Source of the DNA: Rhizobium album
GTDB taxonomy: Bacteria > Pseudomonadota > Alphaproteobacteria > Rhizobiales > Rhizobiaceae
Direction: 5' to 3'
Assembly (NCBI RefSeq): GCF_003122325.1
Contig: NZ_QFBC01000001.1
Location: 248,001-312,000, forward strand
DNA length: 64,000 nt
Positions 37,867 to 46,304 of the stretch are shown piece by piece. A program made the translations under genes and the position numbers. Under the pieces are notes generated by a model. That model saw only the letters and a list, made by a program, of their open reading frames with translations, searched no databases and was not told where the DNA came from. Each line of letters opens with the position of its first letter. Positions within the stretch are counted from its first letter, which is position 1.

Positions 37867-38691
37867 ATGAGTGAGAGGATGAAACCGGCCCTGCTGTTCG
37901 GCCCGCTGGTGCTGTTCCTGTGCCTTGCCTATTTCGTGCCCTTCCTCGGCGTCATGCAGTGGAGCGTCACCCTGCCGGAGCCCGGCGTCGGGCAATATGT
38001 CAAGGCGGTCTCCGATCCGCTGATTATCTCGGTGTTCATCCGTACCTTCCGCATCTGCCTGATCGTCACCATCCTCTCCATCGCCGCCGCCTATTGCATC
38101 GCTTACATCTGGGTGCGCGGCACGCCGATGCAGCGGCTGGCCATGGAGATCTGCATCCTCATTCCCTTCTGGATCTCCATCCTGACGCGCGCCTTCGGCT
38201 GGGTGGCGCTGCTGACCAATCGCGGCCTGATCAACACCTGGCTGCAGCAGATCGGCATCATCTCCGAGCCGCTGACGCTGGTGCGCAACGAATTCGGCGT
38301 CGTGCTCGGCATGACGCATTTCCTCATTCCTTTCGCCGTCTTCCCGATCGCCTCGGCCATGCGCAGCCTCGACGAGCGGGTGCTGATGGCCGCCCGCGGC
38401 ATGGGGGCGACGCGGCTGCGCACCTTCTGGGCGATCTTCGTGCCGATGACGTTGCCGGGCGTGCTCGGCGCCGGCATCATCGTCTTCGTCTTCGCGCTCG
38501 GCTTCTTCATCACCCCCGCCATCCTCGGCGGCGGCCGCAGCGTCATGATCGCCGAACTCATCTATCTCCGGCTGTTCCAGAGCCCCGACTGGGGCCTGGG
38601 CGCCGCCATGAGCGTCATTTTGATGCTGATCGTCGCCGGCCTGCTGGCGCTGATGATGCGTTATGCGCGCCCCAAATCCATGCTGCGGTGA
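37867..38691 (+). CDS. Polyamine-type ABC transporter permease 1
   Basis: A 274-residue PotB/PotH-like permease: first membrane helix LLFGPLVLFLCLAYFVPFLGVMQW, about six segments and the EAA loop around residue 175 (LMAARGMGATRLRTFWAIFVPMTLPG). The start follows GAGGAGAA at 37853-37860. The partner permease begins 6 nt after its stop. Works with the ATPase and binding protein just upstream, although a repeat of about 200 bp intervenes. Confidence 0.92.
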   Translation: MSERMKPALLFGPLVLFLCLAYFVPFLGVMQWSVTLPEPGVGQYVKAVSDPLIISVFIRTFRICLIVTILSIAAAYCIAYIWVRGTPMQRLAMEICILIPFWISILTRAFGWVALLTNRGLINTWLQQIGIISEPLTLVRNEFGVVLGMTHFLIPFAVFPIASAMRSLDERVLMAARGMGATRLRTFWAIFVPMTLPGVLGAGIIVFVFALGFFITPAILGGGRSVMIAELIYLRLFQSPDWGLGAAMSVILMLIVAGLLALMMRYARPKSMLR

Positions 38692-38697
38692 CCGGCC

Positions 38698-39501
38698 ATG
38701 TCGAAACCCACGCCCGTCGCCGTCATACTCGCCTCGCTGGTCGCACTGTTTCTGCTGCTGCCGCTGATCGCGGTCATACCGGTGTCCTTTACGCCGACCC
38801 GCTTCCTCGCCATGCCATCAGGCGAATGGTCGTTGCGCCATTACCAGGCGCTTCTCGACAATCCGGCCTGGCTGCAGAGCATCTGGCTCTCGATCCGTAT
38901 CGGCATCCTGAGTTCGGTCATCTCCACCACGCTGGCGCTGATGTTCAGCCTCGGCATCTGGATGTTCCGGCCGTGGTTCGCCAATATCCTGCTCGGTTTC
39001 GTGCTGCTGCCGATGGTGGCGCCGCCGGTTGTGTCGGCGATCACCCTCTACTTCTTCCTGATCGGCCTGTCGAAGGTCAACGATCTCGTCGGTTACGACA
39101 CCTGGATCGGCGTCGCCGTCGCCCATGCGGTGATGATTGCGCCATTCGCCGTGGTGCTGATTACGGTTGCCCTGTCGCAGGTGGACCGCCGCATCGATCT
39201 CGCCGCCCGCGGTTTCGGCGCCGGTATTCGCACCCGCATCTTCAAGGTCATCCTGCCGAACATCCGCTTCGGCATCCTGACGGCGCTGTTCTTGTCCTTC
39301 GTGTTGTCCTGGGAAGAAATCGGCGTGACGCTGTTCGTTACCTCGGTCAACGCCATCACCCTGCCGCGCATGATGTGGATGGGCCTGCGTGACAATATCG
39401 ATCCGGCGATCGCGGCGATTTCCGTGGTGCTGATCGCCATCGTCATCGCCGTCATCCTGGCAAAGACGGTCGTCACCGCCATGCTTTCGCGCAAAGGCTG
39501 A
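38698..39501 (+). CDS. Polyamine-type ABC transporter permease 2
   Basis: A 267-residue PotC/PotI-like permease with about six hydrophobic segments. The EAA loop is ARGFGAGIRTRIFKVILPNI (about 173-192), followed by LSFVLSWEEIGVTLFVTS, the usual PotC/PotI ending. It forms the channel with the preceding permease. 74 nt separate it from the TPP-dependent decarboxylase gene, and that gap contains a perfect inverted repeat. Confidence 0.92.
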   Translation: MSKPTPVAVILASLVALFLLLPLIAVIPVSFTPTRFLAMPSGEWSLRHYQALLDNPAWLQSIWLSIRIGILSSVISTTLALMFSLGIWMFRPWFANILLGFVLLPMVAPPVVSAITLYFFLIGLSKVNDLVGYDTWIGVAVAHAVMIAPFAVVLITVALSQVDRRIDLAARGFGAGIRTRIFKVILPNIRFGILTALFLSFVLSWEEIGVTLFVTSVNAITLPRMMWMGLRDNIDPAIAAISVVLIAIVIAVILAKTVVTAMLSRKG

Positions 39502-39533
39502 GATTTCGCTTGCGCCGCCCATGGCGGACTTAA

Positions 39534-39547
39534 TATACAACTGTATA
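39534..39547. promoter_or_regulatory. Operator-like perfect inverted repeat TATACA-AC-TGTATA
   Basis: A 14-bp perfect palindrome, 28 bp upstream of the TPP decarboxylase start and 32 bp after the permease stop. Surroundings are AT-rich. It looks like a binding site for a dimeric regulator (GntR-type operators often have such symmetry), or a local promoter element. Confidence 0.5.
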
Positions 39548-39575
39548 ACAAATAACGACGCGCGGGGAGACAGGC

Positions 39576-41195
39576 GTGATCAGCACGGGCATGTATCTGA
39601 CGAAATTGCTGGAAACCTATGGTGTGGACACGGTCTTCGGCATTCCCGGCGTGCACACGGTGGAGCTTTACCGCGGCCTTGCCGGCAGCGCGGTCCGCCA
39701 TGTGACGCCGCGTCACGAACAGGGCGCCGGCTTCATGGCCGACGGGTATGCCCGCGCCACCGGCAAGCCGGGCGTCTGCTTCATCATCACCGGTCCGGGC
39801 ATGACCAATATCGCCACGGCCATGGGCCAGGCCTACGGCGATTCGGTGCCGATGCTGGTGATCTCCACCGTCAACCAGCACGGCCGCATGGGGTCCGGCG
39901 ACGGCTGGCTGCACGAACTGCCGAACCAGCAGGCGCTGATGAGCCAGGTTTCCGCCTTCAGCTACACCGTCAACCGGCCGGAAGAGCTGGCGCTGGTTCT
40001 CGCCCGCGCCTTCGCCGTCTTCGACAGCGAGCGGCCGCGCCCCGTCCACATCGAGCTGCCGATCAACGTCATGCTCGCCGATGCCGGCCACCTGCCGGTG
40101 CCGGAAAAGGTGACGCGCCTGTCGCGGCCCGCCGGCGATGCCGTGGCAATCGCTGCGGCGGCAAAGGCGCTGGAAGGTGCCAGGGCGCCGGTCATCCTCG
40201 TCGGCGGCGGCGCGATCAAGGCGGCGGGCAAGGTGCGGGCGCTGGCGGAAAAGCTGGATGCCCCCGTCATCTCCAGCACCAACGGCCGCGGCATCCTGCC
40301 TCCCGGACATCCGCTCACCGTGCCGTTGTCGCCGAGCTGCGCCTCGTCGCGTACGGTCATCGAGGCGGCCGACGTGGTACTCGCCATCGGCACCGAGTTC
40401 GGCTCGACCGATTACGACATGTACGAGGACGGCTTCTTCCACATTCCCGGCACGCTGATCCGCGTCGATATCGATCCGAAGCAGATCATGCGCACCCGCG
40501 CCGCCGAAATCGGCATCGTCGGCGATGCCGGCGCCTGCGCCGAGGCGCTGCTGGCAGCCTTGCCGGACGGCAACCATGACGGTGCCGCGCGTACCGCCGC
40601 CGCCATCGCCAAGGCACCCGCCGACCTGACGCCGGCGATGCGCGGCGATCTCGCCATGCTGGCCACCATCCGCGACACGCTTGCGGATGTGCTGATCGTC
40701 GGCGATTCCACCCAGCTGGTCTATGCCGGCAATCTCGGCTTCCGTTCGGCGCAGCCGGGCAGCTATTTCAACTCGGCGACCGGCTACGGCACGCTGGGTT
40801 ACGGCCTGCCGGCGGCCATCGGCGCCAAGGTCGGCCAGCCCGGCCGGCCGGTGGTCTCGCTGGTCGGCGACGGCGGCCTGCAGTTCTCCGTCGCCGAGCT
40901 GGCCTCGGCAACCGAGGCGAAGACGCCGGTGATCCTGATGCTGCACAACAACAACGGCTACGGCGAGATCAAGTCCTACATGGTCTCGCAGAACATCCCG
41001 CCGCTGGGCGTCGATATCTACACCCCGGACCTCCTGGCGATCGGCGAGGCCTATGGCTGGCATGCCGAGGTGCTGGCGCATTATGCCGACCTGCCGGCGG
41101 CGCTGAAGGCGGCGGCAAGCCGCGATATCCCGACGATGCTGCTTTTCGGAGACGAGGTTCGCGCCGAAGCGGAGAAGGTTGCTCCCGCGGTCTGA
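39576..41195 (+). CDS. TPP-dependent decarboxylase, 5-guanidino-2-oxopentanoate (2-ketoarginine) decarboxylase family
   Basis: A 539-residue thiamine-diphosphate enzyme. The N-terminal FGIPGVHTVELYRGLAGS and RHVTPRHEQGAGFMADGYAR (catalytic E48) match, from memory, the AruI-type 2-ketoarginine decarboxylase family rather than acetolactate synthase. The TPP/Mg motif GDGGLQFSVAELASATEAK, continuing to HNNNGYGEI, is at about 430-460. Such enzymes convert 2-ketoarginine to 4-guanidinobutyraldehyde. Start is GTG 39576, with GGGGAGA about 6 nt upstream. Position after a polyamine-like transporter suggests import and catabolism of a guanidino compound. No transaminase or guanidinobutyrase is nearby. 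Confidence 0.82.
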   Translation: MISTGMYLTKLLETYGVDTVFGIPGVHTVELYRGLAGSAVRHVTPRHEQGAGFMADGYARATGKPGVCFIITGPGMTNIATAMGQAYGDSVPMLVISTVNQHGRMGSGDGWLHELPNQQALMSQVSAFSYTVNRPEELALVLARAFAVFDSERPRPVHIELPINVMLADAGHLPVPEKVTRLSRPAGDAVAIAAAAKALEGARAPVILVGGGAIKAAGKVRALAEKLDAPVISSTNGRGILPPGHPLTVPLSPSCASSRTVIEAADVVLAIGTEFGSTDYDMYEDGFFHIPGTLIRVDIDPKQIMRTRAAEIGIVGDAGACAEALLAALPDGNHDGAARTAAAIAKAPADLTPAMRGDLAMLATIRDTLADVLIVGDSTQLVYAGNLGFRSAQPGSYFNSATGYGTLGYGLPAAIGAKVGQPGRPVVSLVGDGGLQFSVAELASATEAKTPVILMLHNNNGYGEIKSYMVSQNIPPLGVDIYTPDLLAIGEAYGWHAEVLAHYADLPAALKAAASRDIPTMLLFGDEVRAEAEKVAPAV

Positions 41196-41544
41196 CACGG
41201 GCGACCCTTGCCTGATTGTGCGCCCGGAAACTGTGAAATCGCTTCCGGAGCCTGGTACTGTACCATCGGCAAGACGGTTAAGCGGTCGCTGTTCAAATAT
41301 GAGGTCAGCGGCCTCTCTTATCGCCAGGGGGTCGACCATCTCTATCCGCCGTTGTTCGTGACGCTGAGCGATGTGGAGAAGCCGCTTGGGCGAGCCCGGC
41401 GGTCGAGTTTTTGCCAGGGTAACTCGATGGCTCCCGTCACGCGAAGCGAGATGGAAACCATCAAGTAGTCAAAGGTAATGCGCCACCGCCTAAAGCTCGG
41501 CTGAAATCGACAGGCGGCATTCTCGCGACCGGCCTATGCGGCGG
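41196..41544. other. Intergenic region without a supportable gene
   Basis: About 350 bp between the decarboxylase and GFA genes. One plus-strand reading frame (41208-41468) is open but lacks a ribosome site and resembles nothing I know; it may be a decayed remnant. No hairpin or promoter stands out. Confidence 0.4.
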
Positions 41545-41952
41545 TCAAAACCAGAGATCACGCACACAGCGCCCTTGGGACGGCAGGTCTTCAAACGTGT
41601 CGAGCCCGTCGAAATGATCGATGGGCAGGTCTTCGACGCGTTCCGGCGGCGCAAGCCGCACATTGACCGCCATCCGTCGCCGACCTTCCTGGTCGAGGCG
41701 CAGGCCGCGCCAACTCAGCACACAGGCGCAGGACGGGCAGAACAGGATTTCGAGCGACGACCGCTCCGGGCCGGAACGGGTGTATGAGGCTGTCTCGCCG
41801 TTGAGGGCGATGCGTTCGCCTTCGTAATCATAGGCCCACAGGGTGCCGTAGCGCCGGCAGAGCGTGCAGTTGCATGCAGTGATCGAGCCCGGATCGCCCT
41901 CCAGCGTCCAGCTCGCCTTGCCGCAATGACATGTGCCCGTCAGTATCGGCAT
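41545..41952 (-). CDS. GFA-family zinc protein
   Basis: About 135 residues, beginning MPILTGTCHCGKASWTLEG; an upstream in-frame start would add ten unrelated residues. Zinc ligands of the glutathione-dependent formaldehyde-activating (Gfa/CENP-V) fold are visible: CHCG (8-11), CNCTLC (about 27-32) and CPSC (about 72-75). Members were named for S-hydroxymethylglutathione formation, but most are uncharacterised. Alone in its transcription unit, on the same strand as the sulfate transporter upstream. Confidence 0.88.
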   Translation of the reverse strand: MPILTGTCHCGKASWTLEGDPGSITACNCTLCRRYGTLWAYDYEGERIALNGETASYTRSGPERSSLEILFCPSCACVLSWRGLRLDQEGRRRMAVNVRLAPPERVEDLPIDHFDGLDTFEDLPSQGRCVRDLWF

Positions 41953-42026
41953 CCGTTGACCCTGCTGCCTCTCCGGCAGCATTCTGCCCCGATTGCCTCA
42001 CGATCGCAACCGGTGCGGATCATGTG

Positions 42027-43049
42027 TCAGCCGGCTGGAAAGACGCGCGCCCGGCGGATGCGGACCATGCCGCGGTCGCCGGCCCTGACCTCGGTTTCCG
42101 GCGCCACGTCGAATTCCAGCGCGTCGCCCTGGTCGGTGGCGGCGATGACGCGGCGGTTGCCGGGGCGGTCGAGCACCTGGCGGACGCTGGCGGGAATGCC
42201 GGCGCCATCAAGCGCCCAGTCGAGGTCGTTCGGCCGCACATAGACGTCGGCCGGCCCGTCCGCGCAACCGGGGGCGTCGATTTCACCGGCGGGCAGCAGC
42301 GCCTTGCCGGCCCTGACCGTCGTCGAAAGCGTGTTGGTGTCGCCGAGGAAACGCATGACGAAAGCCGAGTTCGGCGCGCGGCACACCTCGTTCGGCGTGC
42401 CCTGCTGCACGATCCTGCCTTCGTTGAGGATGACGACGCGGTCGGCGAGGTCGAGCGCCTCTTCCTGGTCGTGGGTGACGAACAGCGTTGTGATGCCGAG
42501 TTCGGCATGGATCTCGCGCAGCCAGCGGCGCAGGTCGCGGCGGACATTGGCGTCGAGCGCGCCGAAGGGTTCGTCGAGCAGCAGCACCTTGGGGTCGACA
42601 GCCAAGGCACGGGCCAGCGCCACGCGCTGCCGCTGGCCGCCGGAAATCTGCGCCGGAAAGCGGTCCTCCAGCCCTTCGAGCTTGACCAGCCGCAAGAGGT
42701 CGCGAACCCGCTTCGCGATCGCATCGGGGGACCGCCTGACCTTCGAAACCTTCATGCCGAAGGCGATATTTTCGCCGATCGTCATATGCGGGAAGAGGGC
42801 GTAATGCTGGAAGACGAAACCGACGCCGCGGTCGCGCACCGGGATGTTGGTGGCGTTCTTCTCGCCGAAATAGATGGTGCCGCCATCGGAATATTCGAGC
42901 CCGGCGACCATGCGCAGAATCGTCGTCTTGCCGGAGCCGGACGGGCCGAGCAGCGCCACCAGCTCGCCGCTTTCGATATCCAGCGAGACGCCGTGCACGG
43001 CGCGAAACGTGTCGAAGGTCTTGACGACGTTGTCGAGGCGGATCTTCAT
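42027..43049 (-). CDS. cysA: Sulfate/thiosulfate ABC transporter ATPase CysA
   Basis: A 340-residue ATPase starting MKIRLDNVVKTFDTFRAVHGVSLDI; Walker A GPSGSGKTT is at about 36-44, signature [20 protein letters not shown] near 137 and Walker B LLLDEPFGALD follows. The C-terminal TOBE region ends VYVRPNDLDW and beyond. It overlaps the upstream cysW by 4 nt (ATGA). Last gene of an sbp-cysT-cysW-cysA operon. Length is slightly below the E. coli protein (365). Confidence 0.94.
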   Translation of the reverse strand: MKIRLDNVVKTFDTFRAVHGVSLDIESGELVALLGPSGSGKTTILRMVAGLEYSDGGTIYFGEKNATNIPVRDRGVGFVFQHYALFPHMTIGENIAFGMKVSKVRRSPDAIAKRVRDLLRLVKLEGLEDRFPAQISGGQRQRVALARALAVDPKVLLLDEPFGALDANVRRDLRRWLREIHAELGITTLFVTHDQEEALDLADRVVILNEGRIVQQGTPNEVCRAPNSAFVMRFLGDTNTLSTTVRAGKALLPAGEIDAPGCADGPADVYVRPNDLDWALDGAGIPASVRQVLDRPGNRRVIAATDQGDALEFDVAPETEVRAGDRGMVRIRRARVFPAG

Positions 43050-43942
43050 GATGTCTTCTCTGCAATTTTGGAAACGGGGGCGACAAGCGCCGGGCGGCGC
43101 GAGCGGCGGCCGGCGCCGCGGCGCTCCAGCGCCACCTTGGCGACGATGGTGACGAGGGCGATCAGCGTCAGGATCGAGGCGGCGGCAAAGGCGCCGGTCG
43201 TCTGGTAATCGTGGTAGAGCAGTTCGATATGCAGCGGCAGCGTGTTGGTCTGGCCGCGGATGTTTCCGGAGACGACCGAGACGGCGCCGAACTCGCCCAT
43301 CACCCGCGCATTGCACAGGATGATACCGTAGAGCATCGCCCAGCGGATGTTCGGCAGCGTCACGGAAAAGAAGGTGCGCCAGCCGGAAGCGCCGAGCGAG
43401 GTGGCGGCCTCTTCCAGATCGCGCCCCTGCGCCTGCATCAACGGAATGAGCTCGCGGGCGACGAAGGGGGCGGTGACGAACATCGAGGCGAGGATGATGC
43501 CCGGCAGCGCAAACAGGATCTTGATGTCGTAGGCACCGAGCAGCGGCCCGAACAGGCCCTGCAGGCCGTAGACGAACAGATAGGCGACGCCGGCGACGAT
43601 CGGCGAGATCGAGAAGGGGATCTCGATGACGACGAGCAGGAAACGCCGGCCGGGAAAATCGAACTTGGTGATCGACCAGGCGGCGGCCACGCCGAAAGCG
43701 GTGTTGAGCGGCACGGCGATCAGGGCGGTGACCACGGTCAGAAGGATCGCATGCAGCGTGTCCGGATGGGCAATGGCGGCAGCGAAGACCTTCACCCCTT
43801 CCGAAAACGCCTGCGCGCCGATGACGATCAGCGGCGCCAGCACCAGAAGCGCGCCGAAAAGCAGCACGACTGTTATCAGCGTGCGGCGAACGGCCGGGCT
43901 ATCGCCGACGCGCGGCGGTTTTTTCGATTTGGCCTGCTGCAT
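43046..43942 (-). CDS. cysW: Sulfate ABC transporter permease CysW
   Basis: A 298-residue permease starting MQQAKSKKPPRVGDSPAVRR. About six membrane helices; EAA loop LEEAATSLGASGWRTFFSVTLP near residue 190, then ILCNARVMGEFGAVSVVSGNIRG, the sulfate-permease hallmark. Pairs with CysT in the inner membrane. The reading frame is open much further upstream, but ATG 43942 lies just after the cysT stop (2 nt gap) and matches the family. Confidence 0.94.
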   Translation of the reverse strand: MQQAKSKKPPRVGDSPAVRRTLITVVLLFGALLVLAPLIVIGAQAFSEGVKVFAAAIAHPDTLHAILLTVVTALIAVPLNTAFGVAAAWSITKFDFPGRRFLLVVIEIPFSISPIVAGVAYLFVYGLQGLFGPLLGAYDIKILFALPGIILASMFVTAPFVARELIPLMQAQGRDLEEAATSLGASGWRTFFSVTLPNIRWAMLYGIILCNARVMGEFGAVSVVSGNIRGQTNTLPLHIELLYHDYQTTGAFAAASILTLIALVTIVAKVALERRGAGRRSRRPALVAPVSKIAEKTS

Positions 43943-43944
43943 GG

Positions 43945-44766
43945 TCAGTTCCGGATGGTGTAGCGCAGGGCGCGGGCCTGCAGCAGGTTGGTGAGCGCCA
44001 GCATCGCGAAGGCGGTGATCAACAGCACGGAAGCGATCGCCGCGGCTGCCTGGTAGTCGTATTCCTCCAGCCGGATGAAGACGAGCAGCGCGGTGATTTC
44101 CGTCTCCATCGGCTTGTTGCCGGCGATGAAGATGATGGCGCCGAATTCGCCGAGCGAGCGGGCGAACGACAGGGAGAGGCCGGCAAGCAGGGCAGGGGTG
44201 AGCAGCGGCAGGATAACCTTGCGGAAGATCGCCCAGTCGCTGCCGCCGAGCGATTGCGCCGCCTCTTCGAGCGCCGGATCGAGATCCTCCAGCACCGGCT
44301 GCACGGTGCGGACGATGAAGGGCAGGCTGGTGAAGCACATGGCGATCATGATGCCGATCGGCGTATAGGCGACCTTGATGCCGAGCGGCGCAAGCAGCGA
44401 GCCGAACCAGCCGTTATTGGCAAACAGCGCCGTCAGCGCGATGCCGGCGACAGCCGTCGGCAAGGCGAAAGGCAGGTCGACGAGCGCGTCGACGAAACGC
44501 CAGCCGGGGAAGCGGTAGCGTGTCAGCACCCAGGCGAGCGCCAGGCCGAAAAACAGGTTGAAGACGGTGGCGGCGAGCGCTGAGAGCGCGGTGACGCGGT
44601 AGCTCGCCACGGCGCGCGGCGAAGAAATGATCGCCCAGTAATCCTGCGGCCCGAGGCTCGCGGCCTTGAAGACGAGCGCCGCCAGCGGCAGCACGACGAT
44701 CAGGCCGACATAAAACAGCGTGACGCCGAGCGACAGCGGCAATCCCGGCAGGACATTGCGTTTCAA
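43945..44766 (-). CDS. cysT: Sulfate ABC transporter permease CysT (CysU)
   Basis: A 273-residue permease: FYVGLIVVLPLAALVFKAAS as first helix, VDLPFALPTAVAGIAL, EAA loop LEEAAQSLGGSDWAIFRKVI near 167 and SFARSLGEFGAIIFIAGN. These are diagnostic for CysT. Lies 265 bp downstream of the sulfate-binding protein gene; that gap contains a hairpin and a repeat, a layout likely to lower permease expression compared with the binding protein. Confidence 0.94.
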   Translation of the reverse strand: MKRNVLPGLPLSLGVTLFYVGLIVVLPLAALVFKAASLGPQDYWAIISSPRAVASYRVTALSALAATVFNLFFGLALAWVLTRYRFPGWRFVDALVDLPFALPTAVAGIALTALFANNGWFGSLLAPLGIKVAYTPIGIMIAMCFTSLPFIVRTVQPVLEDLDPALEEAAQSLGGSDWAIFRKVILPLLTPALLAGLSLSFARSLGEFGAIIFIAGNKPMETEITALLVFIRLEEYDYQAAAAIASVLLITAFAMLALTNLLQARALRYTIRN

Positions 44767-44802
44767 CGGGTTTCCCTTCTCACATGTCTTTCAAACGTCA
44801 AA

Positions 44803-44830
44803 GACCCAGCGCGCTTTTGGCCGCTGGGTC
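44803..44830 (-). terminator. Hairpin between sbp and cysT (possible attenuator)
   Basis: GACCCAGCG and CGCTGGGTC arms (44803-44811, 44822-44830), 10-nt loop. Read on the minus strand it is followed by TTTGACGTTTG. It probably stops part of the transcription after sbp so that cysT-W-A is expressed less. Confidence 0.6.
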
Positions 44831-44862
44831 AGGCTACCGACAAAGCCCGTAAACCTCTCTTC

Positions 44863-44948
44863 CGTCATGCTCGGGCTTGTCCCGAACATCTGCAACCCGT
44901 TGATTTCACGATATATTGGCAAATCATCGGCGCAGGCGGAGGATGACG
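44863..44948. repeat. Rhizobial REP-like element
   Basis: Terminal inverted CGTCAT (44863-44868) and ATGACG (44943-44948) enclose CTCGGGCTTGTCCCGA, itself a hairpin. Elements of the form GTCAT-CTCGGGC-CCGAG-ATGAC are common in alphaproteobacterial intergenic DNA. It lies between sbp and cysT. Confidence 0.65.
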
Positions 44949-45031
44949 TGGACTATAACGGCTGGTTTCCAATTCTTCACGCCCGCTGTTTTTGCTCGCC
45001 GGGGTCCGTTTCTGTCGATCGGCTTTACGGT

Positions 45032-46015
45032 TCAGCGTTCGCCGTAGAGCTTGTCGAGGATGCCACCGGAGGCGAAGTGTTCTTCCTGGATCTTCTTCCA
45101 GCCGCCGAACACGTCGTCCACCTTCACCAGCCGGATATCCGGGAATTTGTCCTTGAATTCGGCAACGACCTTTTCATCATGGACGCGGTGGCCGAATTCG
45201 GCGGCGATGCGCTGGCCTTCCTCGGTGTAGAGGAAATCGAGGTAGCTCTTGGCCAGGTCGCGCGAACCGCGCTTGTCGGCCACCTTGTCGACGATGGCGA
45301 CCGGGAATTCCGCCAGCAGGCTCACCGAAGGCACGACGCTTTCGAACTTGTCGGTGCCGTATTCCTTGGCGATCGACCGGGTTTCCGCTTCGAAAGTGAT
45401 GATGACGTCGCCGATTTCGCGCTCGACGAAAGTCGTCGTCGCCGCACGGCCGCCGGTATCGAACACCGGCACGTTGTCGAAGATCTTCTTGACGAATTCC
45501 TCGACCTTCGCTTCGTCGTTGTCGAAGGCTTCCTTGGCGTAGGCGGTGGCTGCCAGATAGGTGTAGCGGGCGTTGCCTGATGTCTTCGGGTTCGGGAAGA
45601 CGATCTTCACGTCGTCACGGGCCAGATCGCCCCAGTCCTTGATGTTCTTCGGATTGCCGGCGCGCACCAGGAAGGACGGGAAGGAATAGAAGGGCGAAGC
45701 GTTGTTGGGGAAGCTTTTCTGCCAGTCGGGCGAGACGAAACCGTTCTTCGCCAGGAAATCGATGTCGGTTACCTGGTTGAAGGTCACGACGTCGGCTTCG
45801 AGGCCCTCGACGATGGCGCGGGCCTGCTTCGAGGTGCCGGCATGCGACTGGTCGACCTTGACGCCCGGATGCTGCTTGACGAAAGCCTCGTTCTCGGCGG
45901 CGAAGACCTCGCGGGCGACGTCGTAGGACGCGTTGAGGATCGTGGTCGGCGACTGGGCAAGAGCCGGGCCGGCGAGGGTCGCCAGGGCGGCGCCGATAAG
46001 CAGAAGGCGTTTCAT
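45032..46015 (-). CDS. sbp: Sulfate-binding periplasmic protein
   Basis: A 327-residue periplasmic protein with signal peptide MKRLLLIGAALATLAGPALA. LNASYDVAREVFAAENEAF and QSHAGTSKQARAIVEGLEADVVTFNQ are the SbpA/CysP family signature, and the sulfate-binding region and GYTYLAA-like segment (NARYTYLAATAYAKE) are intact. First gene of the sulfate operon. The upstream 289 bp to the divergent ABC-F gene hold its promoter, but I see no convincing hexamers. Longer in-frame readings begin far upstream and lack signal-peptide character. Confidence 0.94.
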   Translation of the reverse strand: MKRLLLIGAALATLAGPALAQSPTTILNASYDVAREVFAAENEAFVKQHPGVKVDQSHAGTSKQARAIVEGLEADVVTFNQVTDIDFLAKNGFVSPDWQKSFPNNASPFYSFPSFLVRAGNPKNIKDWGDLARDDVKIVFPNPKTSGNARYTYLAATAYAKEAFDNDEAKVEEFVKKIFDNVPVFDTGGRAATTTFVEREIGDVIITFEAETRSIAKEYGTDKFESVVPSVSLLAEFPVAIVDKVADKRGSRDLAKSYLDFLYTEEGQRIAAEFGHRVHDEKVVAEFKDKFPDIRLVKVDDVFGGWKKIQEEHFASGGILDKLYGER

Positions 46016-46304
46016 GGATGTCTCCGCGGAAAATTCGCTAAATCTCTGATGCTCCGGAAAATAGCTGCGGGTGGAAAGCAGCGCGAGACATCCGGGACTG
46101 CGCATCCGGAGGATGATAGAAAGATTCACTCCCAAACCCGGATTTTGCGGGAGAAGATTTCGATTGCGGCAAAACCGGGGCGTCTCACCGTCAGGTGACC
46201 GGCCGCATGTTGCCGCACTGCAACAAAAGTGGCGGGAAAAGCTGCGACATCGACTGGGACTCGTGGCATAAGGGCGCCGCAACAATCCCGGGCGCCGAAG
46301 ACAC

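Noticed and set aside
41208-41468. Possible 86-residue protein after the TPP decarboxylase
   Set aside because: No ribosome site, no family resemblance and uneven codon use; treated as non-coding or decayed.
43050-43316. Upstream extension of CysA
   Set aside because: It would read through the end of cysW in another frame; ATG 43049 overlaps the cysW stop and matches the CysA N-terminus.
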